Below, piece after piece: positions 11,959-22,950 of a stretch of 64,000 nt of DNA (position 1 is the stretch's first letter; the number at the start of each line of letters is the position of its first letter). Source of the stretch: Actinernus sp. WN-2022. Lineage: Eukaryota > Cnidaria > Anthozoa > Actiniaria > Actinernidae. Below the pieces are notes generated by a model. That model searched no databases. It worked only from the letters and a program-made list of their open reading frames with translations, and had not been told where the DNA came from. The stretch lies in NCBI GenBank assembly GCA_030867875.1, contig JAOWCC010000442.1:806001-870000 (forward strand). Reading direction: 5' to 3'. The position numbers and the translations under genes are program-made.

Positions 11959-12800
11959 AGACAAAAAAAGTTGTTAAAAAAGATTTGCCATAAAAGAAAA
12001 AGAAATGATCAAAAACATTTTGAATTGTAAAACAGTCTAAACCTCACAGAGCCATGGGCGAGACACCTAGTGATTCTGTTGCTTTTCAGCACTTAGGAGG
12101 AGTGGACTATGTTACAGTTTCAAAAATTGCTAAAAAAAGATTTGTCATAAAAGAAAAAGAAAATGATCAAAAAAAATTTGAATTGTAAAACAGTCTAAAC
12201 CTCACAGAACCATGGGCGAGACACCTAGTGATTCTGTTGCTTTTCAGCACTTAGGAGGAGTGGACTATGTTACAGTTTCAAAAATTGTTAAATAAAGATT
12301 TGTCATAAAAGAAAAAGAAAATGATCAAAAACATTTTGAATTGTAAAACAGTCTAAATCTCACAGAGCCATGGGCGAGACACCTAGTGATTCTGTTGCTT
12401 TTCAGCACTTAGGAGGAGTGGACTATGTTACAGTTTCAAAAATTGTTAAAAAAGATTTGTCATAAAAGAAAAAGAAAATGATCAAAAACATTTTGAATTG
12501 CAAAACAGTCTAAACCTCACAGAGCCATGGGCGAGACACCTAGTGATTCTGTTGCTTTTCAGCACTTAGGAGGAGTGGACTATGTTACAGTTTCAAAAAT
12601 TGTTAAAAAAAGATTTGTCATAAAAGAAAAAGAAAATGATCAAAAACATTTTGAATTGTAAAACAGTCTAAACCTCACAGAGCCATGGCCGATACACCTA
12701 GTGATTCTGTTGCTTTTCAGCACTTAGGAGGAGTGGACTATGTTACAGTTTCAAAAATTGTTCAAAAACGAATTTTCATAAAAGAAAAATAATTTAAATT
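11959..12800. repeat. 158-bp tandem repeat, five units plus edges
   Basis: GCCATGGGCGAGACAC recurs at 12051, 12209, 12367, 12524 and 12682 (spacing 158, 158, 157, 158). Units differ by a few substitutions and by the length of a poly-A run. Each unit contains, on the plus strand, an ATG followed by about 44 open codons in two of the units; homopolymer changes break the frame in the others. The array is therefore better read as a satellite than as coding DNA. Diverged unit edges fade into AT-rich sequence at about 12800-12900. Confidence 0.85.
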
Positions 12801-13731
12801 ATCAGACCAAAAACATACTATATAATAATTATTGGCTCAAACCTCAGAGCCATAAGTGATAACTGCTAGCTAGTAATATAATTTTATTTATTTAAAGAAA
12901 ACGATGAGAAGAATCCCCAGGTAATTGCCTTTCTTGCTGATATACAAACAATCAGTGCCAAAACATCAACGTCATTTTCGTTTTTTTTCTTCTTTTTTTT
13001 TTGCCTAAATTAGTCATAACCGCAAGCCCACAAAGGCACATAATTTTAGTTTTTTTTCCAGTAATTGTTGATTTCAAACCTGATCCACAAATCATAGCAG
13101 TATGTAAATTTAGAACTCTTATAAAATGAATATCATAACAGTAGCATACATTATTGTATATAAAAAACTCTGCATTTAGAGTAACATTTAAATTATCTGT
13201 GCATTTTTAGTATTTATTTATTTGTGCTTATTTATTTGCTTAAACCAACCTCTTTACTCTGCAGTTGGCAATGGAAAGTGTGTATCAGTACAGACTTAGC
13301 TTGCACTTTGCACCGATGTCTGCACATCGATCGACAAGGGGATCGGACAATCCCTATTGTCACTTGATCTTTGCCTATAACTGAATTAAAGCAGCAAAAT
13401 AATATAAGATTAATTGGAAACGTTTAAATTTATCCGACCCCTACCTCCTTGTGTCACAGCTAATTGGAAATATTTCACCAAGAACAGTAATCATTTAGGA
13501 CCAAACAAAAGTATACTGTTTCGTAATCTTCCTAATGAAAACAATATATTTCAATATCAGAATATATATATATTTTAAATTGTTTTTTTTTATAAATTCA
13601 CACCTACCACAGAATGGGCGCCCATCCATCTTCAGATTGAATGATAAGTGCTGTGGTAGGTCTCTATATATGGAGTCTCATTTTCCGGACACACTAAACG
13701 ACAGATGGGTTGATGGCGGAGTCAGAGTGGT
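12801..13731. other. AT-rich intergenic stretch, small hairpin near 13610
   Basis: No gene is supported. ACCTACCACAG at about 13603 and CTGTGGTAGGT at about 13650 form an 11-bp inverted repeat around GGGCGCCC, possibly a tiny hairpin element. Poly-T runs occur near 12980 and 13585. Confidence 0.35.
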
Positions 13732-14020
13732 TCAACGCAGTTGTGAACGGAGCTCGAGAAGTTCATCAGCCGTGGAAGCCAACTGTGCTTCTAATACTTT
13801 GGCCTGTGTTTGCCAGTGCCTGATGGTCTCCTTAAGCTTCTTTGACTTTGGTAGAGATATCGAGTTCTAAGCCCAAGGCGGGAAATCCAAGGTGGTTGAT
13901 CGCCCTCACGAGCCCTTGGAATTTGTCAGTTCGGATAAATGGGCATTTCTCTACATTCTTTGCAATGAGGAGATCAGCCACCATTTCATAAGCCGATGAC
14001 ACGAAAACCTCGATCGTCAC
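13732..14020 (-). pseudogene. unrecognised coding fragment with coiled-coil end
   Basis: On the minus strand a 62-codon frame ends ELDISTKVKEA. One nucleotide further, homology-like coding quality continues as KETIRHWQTQAKVLEAQLAS, then ELLELRSQLR and a stop at 13732-13734. The combined stretch has the composition of a real protein, with a helical first half and a coiled-coil end. A 1-nt shift in AAGCTTAAGG joins the two parts. The frame remains open upstream of 14020 for about 15 codons to a TAA. I do not recognise the family. It may be a terminal exon of a host gene, or a pseudogene fragment. Confidence 0.35.
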
Positions 14021-14291
14021 TCGAGTGGTCTCTTCGTCTCGAACGTATTTAGCTTGATTTAGTATTTAGCTCGAATTGATAGCAAACCATGTATTTTCTT
14101 CACTAAGATTTATCGCAAACACTCTATGTAAGAGAGCTGTTCTTGAAATCAGACGCGGTGGCGGACATTTTCATAACTCATGCTTCAGTTCTACTTCTAG
14201 CATGACTTCGTCTTCGAGTTTGGAATGAATGAATTAATATGAGTCACCGGAGTTAAAATTTAGCGCCAAACTTGTAAATCCCCAAAACATG

Positions 14292-14377
14292 ACCAAATAA
14301 AGTATATAATCCAGTTAACTTCTTTGACTGGCAGACCAAATAAAGTATAATCCAGTTAACTTCTTTGACTGACAGGC
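14292..14377. repeat. 43-bp tandem duplication
   Basis: ACCAAATAAAGTATA...CTTTGACTGGCAG is followed directly by a near-identical second copy with a 2-bp deletion. There is no evident function. Confidence 0.7.
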
Positions 14378-16016
14378 CTTGTCTACCACATGTAGTCCAA
14401 AAATGGTTCGCAAATCGAAAATTTATATGACCATACTAAAAGCTCACCACATGCCTATCAAACATCTCTCTTTCGTACAGATTATACAACATAAAACTTT
14501 GTTTGCAGGATTTCAGTATTCCGTAAATGTAGCGCCTAGTGGTTTTGGGAACGGAATCGAAGCCGGACGATTTGCCTTGAGATCGACCGAGAACCGGGGT
14601 AGAAGAGTTCAGAGCCTAGTAAGTTAACAACACAACTGAAACATCAGTTGTACAATGGTTGTAGGGCGAAGCCGTCTATTTATTTGTCTGACATACATAT
14701 TTTGGAAGGATGTATAATACAAATCACGAGATTTGGCTACCTGTAGATCGACAAGATAGCGGGAAAGTAGTCTAAGCATCATCAGCATTTAAAGCCGAAT
14801 AAACAACAAAAGGGCAACAATAATTCACCGAGTTCGAGATATGATTGCCAGCTTAGTCAGTATGTAGGGCTTGTAATATGCCAACCTCGGGACACATTTA
14901 TATATCTCAATCAAACGGACGGTCCAGGATTTCCAATATGATATCTATGTATCATGACTGTTGAACGGGACCACTGCACGGTACGGTGCAGGCTTCGATT
15001 GCGGGACATTTCCCCCGGCTCTATAAAATATATAGTATCCGAGACAAACTATTAGCACACTGAATTGGGATTTTCGAGGCGGACTACACTCGCGGCAACT
15101 AGTAATAAGTATAATAAATAGGAACTGCTAGGGATTATTTCCCGCCATAAAAAGTACTGTGCGTCAACACTAGTGACGGGTAGCCACTGTCATGGCCTGC
15201 TTCCCGGCTCGACCGAAAAAAATTACAGAAGAGCCGGCAAGCAGGCTATCACTGTCATTGCACTGCGTGATCGTCGGAATCCTGTCATCTGGTCATTAGC
15301 TCCCATCTTCTGCGGCAAGGGTAATGTGTTAATGTAATATACACGCGCTTGGAAAATAGGGCAGCAGCAATCCAATTAACTTAAGCGTCGCTAGCAACTA
15401 CGGTTCCCTGTGGCGTGCAGGAAATCACCGCTTGCGTCTCCTCATGCTTACAACCGATTTCAGTGTTACATGCATTGGCGTTGTCTCAAGTTTTTTTTAT
15501 ACAATCATTCAACGTACTCATTCGGCATAATCACTGCGCGCAAATTTCCGCCACTTCTGTTCGGCAACTCCAGTCATGTTGGCGAAGTCAGTCGAGTACT
15601 CGAATGCGAAAAAGCACCTAAATTATTCGATTCAGTACCTCAAAACCACGATACACAAGTGAGCCTGGTTACAAAGCATGTCGAATGATTGCTCTACGAA
15701 GGTAACACTGAAATCGGTTGTAACACGGATAGAGTTTTAGCGATGGGCACCTGTCTTTTACTGTTATCTATAATGTGCTGTAATTTGTTATTATATCTTA
15801 ATAACATTCTTATAGTAACTGTAACTACTTGATGTAAACATTTTAATATATTTAATCGAGGGCCGCAAGTTTATCAGGCTACGCACTGTTTTATTATTAT
15901 TTATTAGTGGTGGTTGGTTTACTAAATATTGTTATACAGTGTATATTACTACATTACAGCATTTTATTACATTACTATACATATTACATATCTATCTATC
16001 TGTCTATATATATATC
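14378..16016. other. gene-poor stretch with one small inverted-repeat element
   Basis: ACAACCGATTTCAGTGTTAC at 15450-15469 is repeated in reverse complement at 15702-15721, which may delimit a 272-bp MITE. The rest shows no recognisable gene. AT-rich simple sequence (TATC/TATA) leads into the next element at 16017. Confidence 0.4.
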
Positions 16017-17370
16017 TTTATAAAATAACCCACAGAAAATACGCGCTCTGATTGGTTGAAAGCCGTGTTTCTATAACTCTATAGAAACATGGCAAATTAT
16101 GCCGGCATCGTGGCCTTGAACTCAATTGGAAACTCGGCGAAATAATTCCTACACTTTTCTAAAAATTCAATTCGACGAAGAACCAGCTACAGTATTGTAA
16201 GAAACGACAATGTGTTGTTAGTTTAGGAACAAGCCGATGTTTTATTGAACTCAAAACAGTCTCAAAGTACGAATTACAAAAAAAAAAATGTGGACAAAGT
16301 TGAGTTGCTCGCAATTTGTGCGATATTAAACAATCATTTTCGCCAAAACAGTCTATTTTGGCTGAATAAGCTCAACTAAAAACTATTGTTTGGTAGATTT
16401 AAGCCGGAGAACTTAAAAAAATCCTAGATGCACAAAATAGAGGTTGAAATAGAAATGGAAATCGCAAATACAGCAAAATGTGGAGCACAAACCTGACAAA
16501 GTTGATCAACATCCAAGTGCTACAGTCTTGTACAGATGCTAAAACTCCATCCAACGCCGTCCCTTTCGACTACTCTTGGTTAATTGAGGAATGTACGGTT
16601 CAGTATAACTCTCTACAGGTGCCGTAGAGGAGGAGAATAGTAAGGAATTCTGATCAAGCTTGAAGTGTCTGATGAAAACAACCTGCCGTCCGTATGCGAC
16701 CGCATGAGGCATGACACACGGCGAATCGACGAAGAACTATTCTAGTCCTTGGAAGACAGAATGTACAAAACAACTGATGACCCGAGTGATGACTTCCATG
16801 CTTTGTAGCTCTAGATTTTAGAGAGAAATCCAAAATATCCTCCTTTCTTGCAACACGTCTTGATCTCCTGCAAACTTTGTTTGGTACAAAAACCGGCGCC
16901 CGCTTGATCCACGCCATGCAGCCCAAGCTCACGATTTGTGGCTCTTACAAATCCTACGGTAGATTACGTGATCACTCGCGCAAGATTGATTGCGTGATAG
17001 CGCGCTAGAGTCACCGTTTTCTCCAGAAATTTTCCTTGTCATCTCACTAATAGAGTTTGCATTGATTTCTTATCGTGGTAAAATAAAGGTAATGAAATAA
17101 CATTTTGCAATAAATGTACCTCGAGTGTCCTTTTCTTATGTCCTTGGGTATTCTCTGCTATTTTGGGCTAGTTTGGATCGGTTTTAGAGAGTTTTTGATT
17201 TTTGATTTTTGAGATCTCTCTCTATAATGAAATGACAAAACTGACTGATTTGGTCATGTGATAAGTTCATGACGTACGACTGCACAGTTAGGAGAATTTA
17301 TGTTTTGATGATCATAATAAACGCGCGATTTTCCTTTGTTGTACGTATTTCCTGTGGGTTATTTTATAAA
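16017..17370. mobile_element. 1.35-kb TIR element, no recognisable transposase
   Basis: TTTATAAAATAACCCACAG at the left end is matched by the reverse complement at 17344-17370. The TIR is 27 bp with one mismatch and continues into AAATACG on both sides. The interior has a 92-codon minus-strand frame (16654-16932) that I do not recognise, so the element looks non-autonomous. Just inside the left end is the motif GTTTCTATAACTCTATAGAA, which also forms the palindrome immediately right of this element, suggesting related or nested insertions. Confidence 0.6.
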
Positions 17371-17560
17371 GGAAATAGAAAACATTTCCCGTGTTTCTAT
17401 AGAGTTATAGAAACACTTGTGGAAGTTTGGAAGAACTCGAAATAGCTGTGCAAACACTCGCCCTTCGGGCTCGTGTTTCCACTGCCATTTCTCGTTCTCC
17501 CAAACTCCCACTCGTGTTTCTATAACTCTATAGAAACACGGGAAATGTTTTCTATTTCTT
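17371..17560. mobile_element. 190-bp near-perfect palindromic element
   Basis: GAAATAGAAAACATTTCCCG opens the left arm and its reverse complement closes the right arm at about 17560. Both arms contain GTGTTTCTATAGAGTTATAG. The middle is a short unpaired region around CGCCCTTCGGGCTCG. The whole could extrude as a long hairpin. Confidence 0.7.
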
Positions 17561-17568
17561 AAATATCA

Positions 17569-17682
17569 AATATCTATATCAATATCTATATCAATATCTA
17601 TATCAATATCTATATCAATATCTATATCAATATCTATATCAATATCTATATCAATATCTATATCAATATCTATATCTATATA
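17569..17682. repeat. 12-bp microsatellite, about nine units
   Basis: Unit TATATCAATATC is repeated almost perfectly. It directly follows the palindromic element. Confidence 0.95.
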
Positions 17683-17989
17683 ATTCTTCTCACATCCATC
17701 ACGTTTGCTATGGATGTATTTGTTACGACATCAGTATCCGAGTCTGAAGCGTGCAATACTTAGGGGCCGTCGACAAATTTAAAAAAATAACGTCCATTCG
17801 GACGTTAAGGGGGAGGGAATAATGGTCTGGACGTTAAGAAAATATTTTGTTTAACTTTAGTATGAACACAACCTAACATTTTATTTCTAATATCAACGAA
17901 GGCTATAAGGATGCATGTTCTGTCAAGACCTAAGAAATCTCACTGCATAAGTTATATTCAGTTCACTGGCTCGATGCAACAAATCAGTT

Positions 17990-20106
17990 TCATGATAGAA
18001 AAAAGGTGTCCTCACACGTGTGGCACTTCCAGTATTCGGCTTCGTTGTTATCATCCTCACATTCGGGAACAGGGTGATTTAACACAGAGTATGTAGTACC
18101 AGCATTCGTCACATTCGATTCAGTATGAGTTGCCTTCCTCGTTTTCTTCTTCTGGTCGCGAGCAAACACCACACAAGCTGCCGCTCTGTTTATTCCTGGG
18201 ATCGACAGAGGCCTCCTGATCATCTTGTACATGTTCTTCGCCAGTTGGTGCATGTTTGTCGTCTCTGATGGTGGTATACAACCTTTGAGATAGTTTGAGC
18301 TCTGCGCATGAGCTACTCCTGTTTTGTGTGCTTGTTTAGTTTAGGGATGGAAGGAAACTCTGCACCACACTCCTCTAAGGCTCCGTCTGCATCTACCACT
18401 TCATGAGTGCACTAATGTGTGTCGTCTTCTGTTTCTTGGTTTGTCCAGAAGCAGGGCTGGCTATGGAAAATGGCATTGTGACGAGTCTGGCCAGTTTTTT
18501 ATGTGAAGCAGTAGGATTTACACTTGTCGCACTTTCCACGTTCTGAGCTTGGAATTCCCTCATCTCCACATCGAAGAGAAAAGTTGTATAGCTTAAGGAA
18601 TGAAAACAACTTGATGGCCTTTACTGGGTGGCTGGTGCAGTGTGCACAGTGGATTTTAACACTATATAAACACCAGTTCATTCTTCTCTCGGTCAATATG
18701 CTTCAACTTAAAACGAAGCTCCTTCATTACGCTGCTGTTTTCTTTTCCTTTCAGCACACCGATTGGCCCTTGCAGCAGCTTGTGCAAGCTGTCGTAATCT
18801 CTGTAAAATGAGGAGTTGTCGTCTATGTGACAACTCACACCCTCAGACGTAACTGAATGACCATCGAAGCTTGCCTCCTTCCAGTGTACCCCACGCACCA
18901 GGGTGATTGCCCTGTCGAAAAGTATTGATTGCTCTGTCGGTTAGTAGTTGCTGGCATGGAGCATTTTCTTTGCCGGCAGAGTTACAGATGTTATCAGCTT
19001 CGACATGGGACTCCACAAATGTTCTATAAGATTGTATGCAGAAAGCCGTGCTGCATAAGAACAAACAATCAGTAGGTCAGTCTAGATTACAGTCTCTCCA
19101 AAGTCGCATGAAGGATGCAGCGTTCATTATTATTGATGGTGTTCCAGTCTGGCACACCGTCTGCAATTAACAATGCATCTGTCTTCCCCTGTTTCATCTC
19201 TTCCTCTAGAAGAGGTTTGAGGTCATTTGCATGCTCTAGAGAGGTGAATTTATGAAACCTGGCAGCTCTCAACTTAATAATAGCTGGTCCAGTGTGAGCG
19301 GTTGTAATATGAGTTCTGCCAAGCTTATCTATTTGAATTTCTCCTTTGTAATGCACTGGCAATGGTGCATTGGCATGCTCGTTTTCCTTTTGTAGATCCT
19401 CACTTTGGCCCTGTACTTCTTCTCCCTCTTGTGATGGCTCTGAATAGTCATTAAGACTGGTCTCTATCAAGAGTTCTTCCATACCATCTTCTGTTGTTTA
19501 CGCCACTGGTTTCATTTGCAACTTCATGTATCCAGACGGAATGAGGAGGTACCCTGGGTGAGGGAAATTGTGATCAGGATAATTAGGTGATGCATCTGAC
19601 ATAAAGAAGTGGCTGATCTGGTGGTATCGACTCACAGCTAGTTGGCCAACACGCATCTTATTCATGTCATCTACACTGTAAGTCACCATTTAATCACTGA
19701 ACATGGCTGCCATTTTACGACGGCAGGCAGTTACACTGCTGAATATGCTGATCTGGGTGCTTTTCACGATGGCAGTTCTTTTTGCCTGGTACACGGGCGT
19801 CAATGAGCCCCTTGTATCTATCAGCGCAGATAGTTCCTTTTCTCGGCGCGACGAGAAGGTGGTGTACCGGCGTATCTCTACTAATTCCCTTCTCTTTCAA
19901 ACCCGGGCCGGACAGATTGTATCAGGTGCTCTCTTAATTGGGTAAGAGTGACCCCGGTACCACTGGCTGTGGTCTACGGTTCTCTGCTTAATGTTGCTTA
20001 AGAAACTCAGTTGCCACAAGTAGGATTGTGGGAAACTGTGAAACAGTAGACGGTCTTCCTGCCTTGCCTTTCTCTTTTTCTGCTTGCGGATTGTCAGATG
20101 GACCAC
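17990..20106 (-). pseudogene. DDE-type transposase, multiply frameshifted
   Basis: Coding segments in changing frames follow each other from right to left. First comes a block with KGLIDARVPGKKN and HPDQH (about 19715-19900). Next is YSVDDMNKMRVG (19498-19689) with the first candidate catalytic Asp. Then LLIADGVPDWN (19087-19482) carries the second. Then AYNLIEHLWSPMSK, in a different frame at about 18975-19035, carries the candidate catalytic Glu (codon 19022-19024). Finally come FDGHSVTSEGVSCH, a CAHC zinc-type motif, RCGDEGIPSSERGKCDKC and EYWKCHTC at the C-terminus. The D, D and E motifs all survive although at least four frame changes kill the gene. The pattern fits a DDE transposase that I recall as common but poorly named in coral genomes. 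A start was not identified. Confidence 0.6.
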
Positions 20107-20708
20107 ACTCTTTCACTGTCGGCGTTTCAACTACTTCATTGTTTTCATTTAAAAGTTCCTCAAAGATGTTGGGGGTAAAGGATCAGCTCGTGAAGATTAA
20201 TGATTACTCCTTTAGTTCCCATGGCAACGAGAAGAACGGGGAACTGAGGACTGAATTATCTGATTATCGATGGCCACTTCAAATGCTTCAGAAATTTGAT
20301 CTACGGTAAAGGAAACTGAAGGTTTTCCCCAATCAACATTCCTAGGGCCTGGAGATCAACAGCGCTGAGAGGCTGCTTTGGCATATCCTGAATACCGTCA
20401 TAAAACTCGTCATATTCTGCTCGCCAGGTTAATGTTTCGGAGTTCCAGCTTTCAAAATGAAGCCTTTCAGCTTGGGACCCAACAAATTGTCCGGACGGTT
20501 ACAACCTTCTGCTGGTTAAGTCGGCATCGAAGCATACGGAGGAGTTCCTGGTCAACAATCTGTAATTATATAACGTGTGATATATAATTGTGCCACACTG
20601 CGTTTATTTTAGTGTTGGTCTACTGGCACTTAAACCTACAGACATAAAAGAAAATCCCTACATGTACCCCATCTTATACTACCTTTTTGTGTAGAAAAAT
20701 ACACTGTT

Positions 20709-20996
20709 TCAGCTTCTGTTAACAGTCTCTGTTTTGTCATGCAAAAATGATGCCATCGCATTGGTTCCCTGCTTCGGGTCCAGAGTAATTTGGCTAACTT
20801 TCTCCAATGTCAGTTTTAATTTGTGTGTCAACTTTTCTACTTCTTCCAATGTTTCCATCAACTTAGATATCCTGCCCTTCCGGATGATATTTTCATCATA
20901 TTCGTTCTTTAGCTGGTTCAAATTAAGGCAATCGAGGGACAAGCGCGCGACAATGGCTAGAAAGGACTTGTTGAATAATACATCTTCCGCCGTCAA
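20709..20996 (-). CDS. uncharacterised 95-aa frame inside the transposon (copy 1)
   Basis: An intact frame, helical and coiled-coil-like in its middle (LMETLEEVEKLTHKLK), preserved without change in the second copy at 30731-31018. It lies upstream of the transposase on the same strand, so it may be part of that element's N-terminal coding region. I do not recognise it. Identity between copies only reflects the recent duplication, not selection. Confidence 0.25.
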   Translation of the reverse strand: MTAEDVLFNKSFLAIVARLSLDCLNLNQLKNEYDENIIRKGRISKLMETLEEVEKLTHKLKLTLEKVSQITLDPKQGTNAMASFLHDKTETVNRS

Positions 20997-21745
20997 GATA
21001 GCAGGGCATAATTTATACAGGAAATTTACTGCCTGTGCTTGTTCATGACCTTTAAATAACTCTGTCTATTTGTGAAACGAGGGTATTTCGCCCTCGCTGG
21101 TCACCACCTCATTTGAAACATTTTCACCTTTGCAGATCACACTGTTGCTCAGTTGAACGACGAATGGACTATACTCCTCGGCGGATTTTCATTTTCGGCC
21201 CCATCTGAAATAGTTTTTAGTTCTTTTTCCCCTGGAAGTAATTCCTGGAACTTCCTCAGAGCTTCTTCGTCTTTGCAGTAGATGTTTTTCCAAAGCTGCT
21301 GAGCTTCGGCAATTTTGCTCTTTTTCACTTTGCCTCCAGCTTTGTGCCTTTGGAAATACCGCTCAATAAAGAACTCATACCTGTTGAAATGATCCGAGTA
21401 AATAAAACTACCTGCTCTCTTGCGTTCAGGGAGAACGGTCCCGAAAAGTGTTAACTGTGGAATGGTGCAGCAACTGCAGGGATGTCATTGCTTAGTAACC
21501 ACTATATCAATATGGCCGGGAGAAACTGCGATGTTTTATTGAATTACCGCTGACAAGATCGCTTTTCCGATCGAGAAACCATCGCGAGAGCATCAGTTAC
21601 ACTTTGTGATTCTAAAAACATATTCTTTGGGTCTGAATATGGAGGTTTTGGACCACAATATATCCATGAGTTTATTGAAACATACAGGTTAGTGTATAAA
21701 TAGTAGAAAAATATTCTATTTTTAACAGAAGTCGAATCTATTCGC

Positions 21746-22013
21746 ATACATGCCAACCCCCGGAGTTCTAAAATCTGGAGAATGTTGGAGAATGATTTCC
21801 GATTTTTTCCGAAGATACCCCGATTGTGTTCCGAAGACTTTCCGAAAGCTCTCGGAAAAATTAGTTTCATGCTTTTTGGTAGAAAGATTATTTAAAGAAA
21901 TCCATAAAATGGCTAAACTGAACCGAGAGATTTGAGGCTCTATCCGGGAGACCGGGAGATGATGTCCAAAATCTGGAGTCTCCCGCATAAACCGGGAGAG
22001 TTGGCAGGTATGT
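21746..22013. mobile_element. MITE with GCCAAC termini nested in the DDE element (copy 1)
   Basis: Left ACATGCCAACCCCCGG and right CCGGGAGAGTTGGCAGGTAT are diverged inverted ends. The interior contains GGGAGACC and TCTGGAG motifs in both orientations. It is repeated at 31803-32070. Confidence 0.5.
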
Positions 22014-22452
22014 ATTCGGATCGAGTTGTGTTTCCGTAATGACTGCTTAATATTATTCACATGCCAACCATTATTGTTACGTTAAGGGGGGTGGGAGGAG
22101 GGGGGTCAGGGCTTAACGTCCATTGGACGTTAGTGAAAATTGTTTTGATTTGTCGACGGCTTCTTAGTCAGTGTGTGATGAATGATCAAATTAAATCGTC
22201 TAATTTACCCACATTCTAGTTGTCTACATGCATGAACTGGCTGGTATAGGATATAATTATAGAGTGGGACAGATGTACATTGCTTTACCCTAACCTTACT
22301 GTCATTTATTGTACCATTGCTAGCTCTGTAATTTCATGATCATGCCGTACAGTGCAGTAACCATGCCGTAAGTCATGGCCGTAATAAGGATCGGGTTTTG
22401 TTCAGGCTCCCCAAATGACCACTCTGGTTGGAAAGTGGTTATCGTAGTATTG

Positions 22453-22950
22453 TGCACTTATCATCGGCTTTCCCCGGGGGTCGACCCCCGGGACACTCCG
22501 GGTGTTTTTGTTTTCAGGACCCAAACAAGTCGACCAAAGCCCCAGGGTACTGGGCAGTAATTTCGTGACAAATCCCCCTCCCCCAGGGCCATATTAGCCA
22601 ACATACCCTCAACAATCTTTGCATGTAAAACAGACAAAAGTGTCCATTTTTGGGCTCGACTGGCGCTAATCTTGATACCTCTGTCATGGTACCAAATAAA
22701 GCAGCCTGGACCTTGTTTGTCGCACTTTATCATAAACACGTTTAAAATATCCGCACCGTGAAAGTTTGGATACCGCTGACCTGTGTCAAACCATTCCCGC
22801 GGGGTGTCTTCGGGGGTTAATACTACGATCCAATAGACGTACAATTCGCCCTCTCCGCGGGGAATGAAAAATGTCCAAAGTCGACTAATCTCTTCCTAAC
22901 CCCATGGGTATCCCGGGGGTCGACCCCCGGGGAAGCCGATGATAAGTGCA
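22453..22950. mobile_element. 498-bp element with compound palindromic ends (copy 1)
   Basis: Both ends carry TGCACTTATCATCGGCTT in inverted orientation, followed by a second-order palindrome CCCGGGGGTCGACCCCCGGG. The interior is GC-richer than its surroundings and holds a 127-codon minus-strand frame (22461-22844) that spans nearly the whole element without a recognisable domain. Copy 2 is at 32510-33006, where the left palindrome has lost one G. Confidence 0.6.

Larger units (their letters stand above)
17763..22163. mobile_element. 4.4-kb DDE transposon remnant with TTA target duplication
   Basis: The left end GGGGCCGTCGACAAAT and right end ATTTGTCGACGGCTTC are inverted repeats, each followed by an inner block AACGTCCA...GGACGTTAAG. 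TTA flanks both ends (17760-17762 and 22164-22166), a 3-bp target duplication as in PIF/Harbinger-type elements. The interior on the minus strand holds a frameshifted transposase (17990-20106). A smaller MITE is nested at 21746-22013. The 10-kb tandem duplication starts at 20515 within it, so only its right part (from 30529 to about 32220) is present in the second copy. The superfamily is not certain. Confidence 0.65.

Noticed and set aside
16654..16932. 92-codon minus-strand frame as transposase of the 1.35-kb element
   Set aside because: It has no DDE or other transposase motif and is too short.
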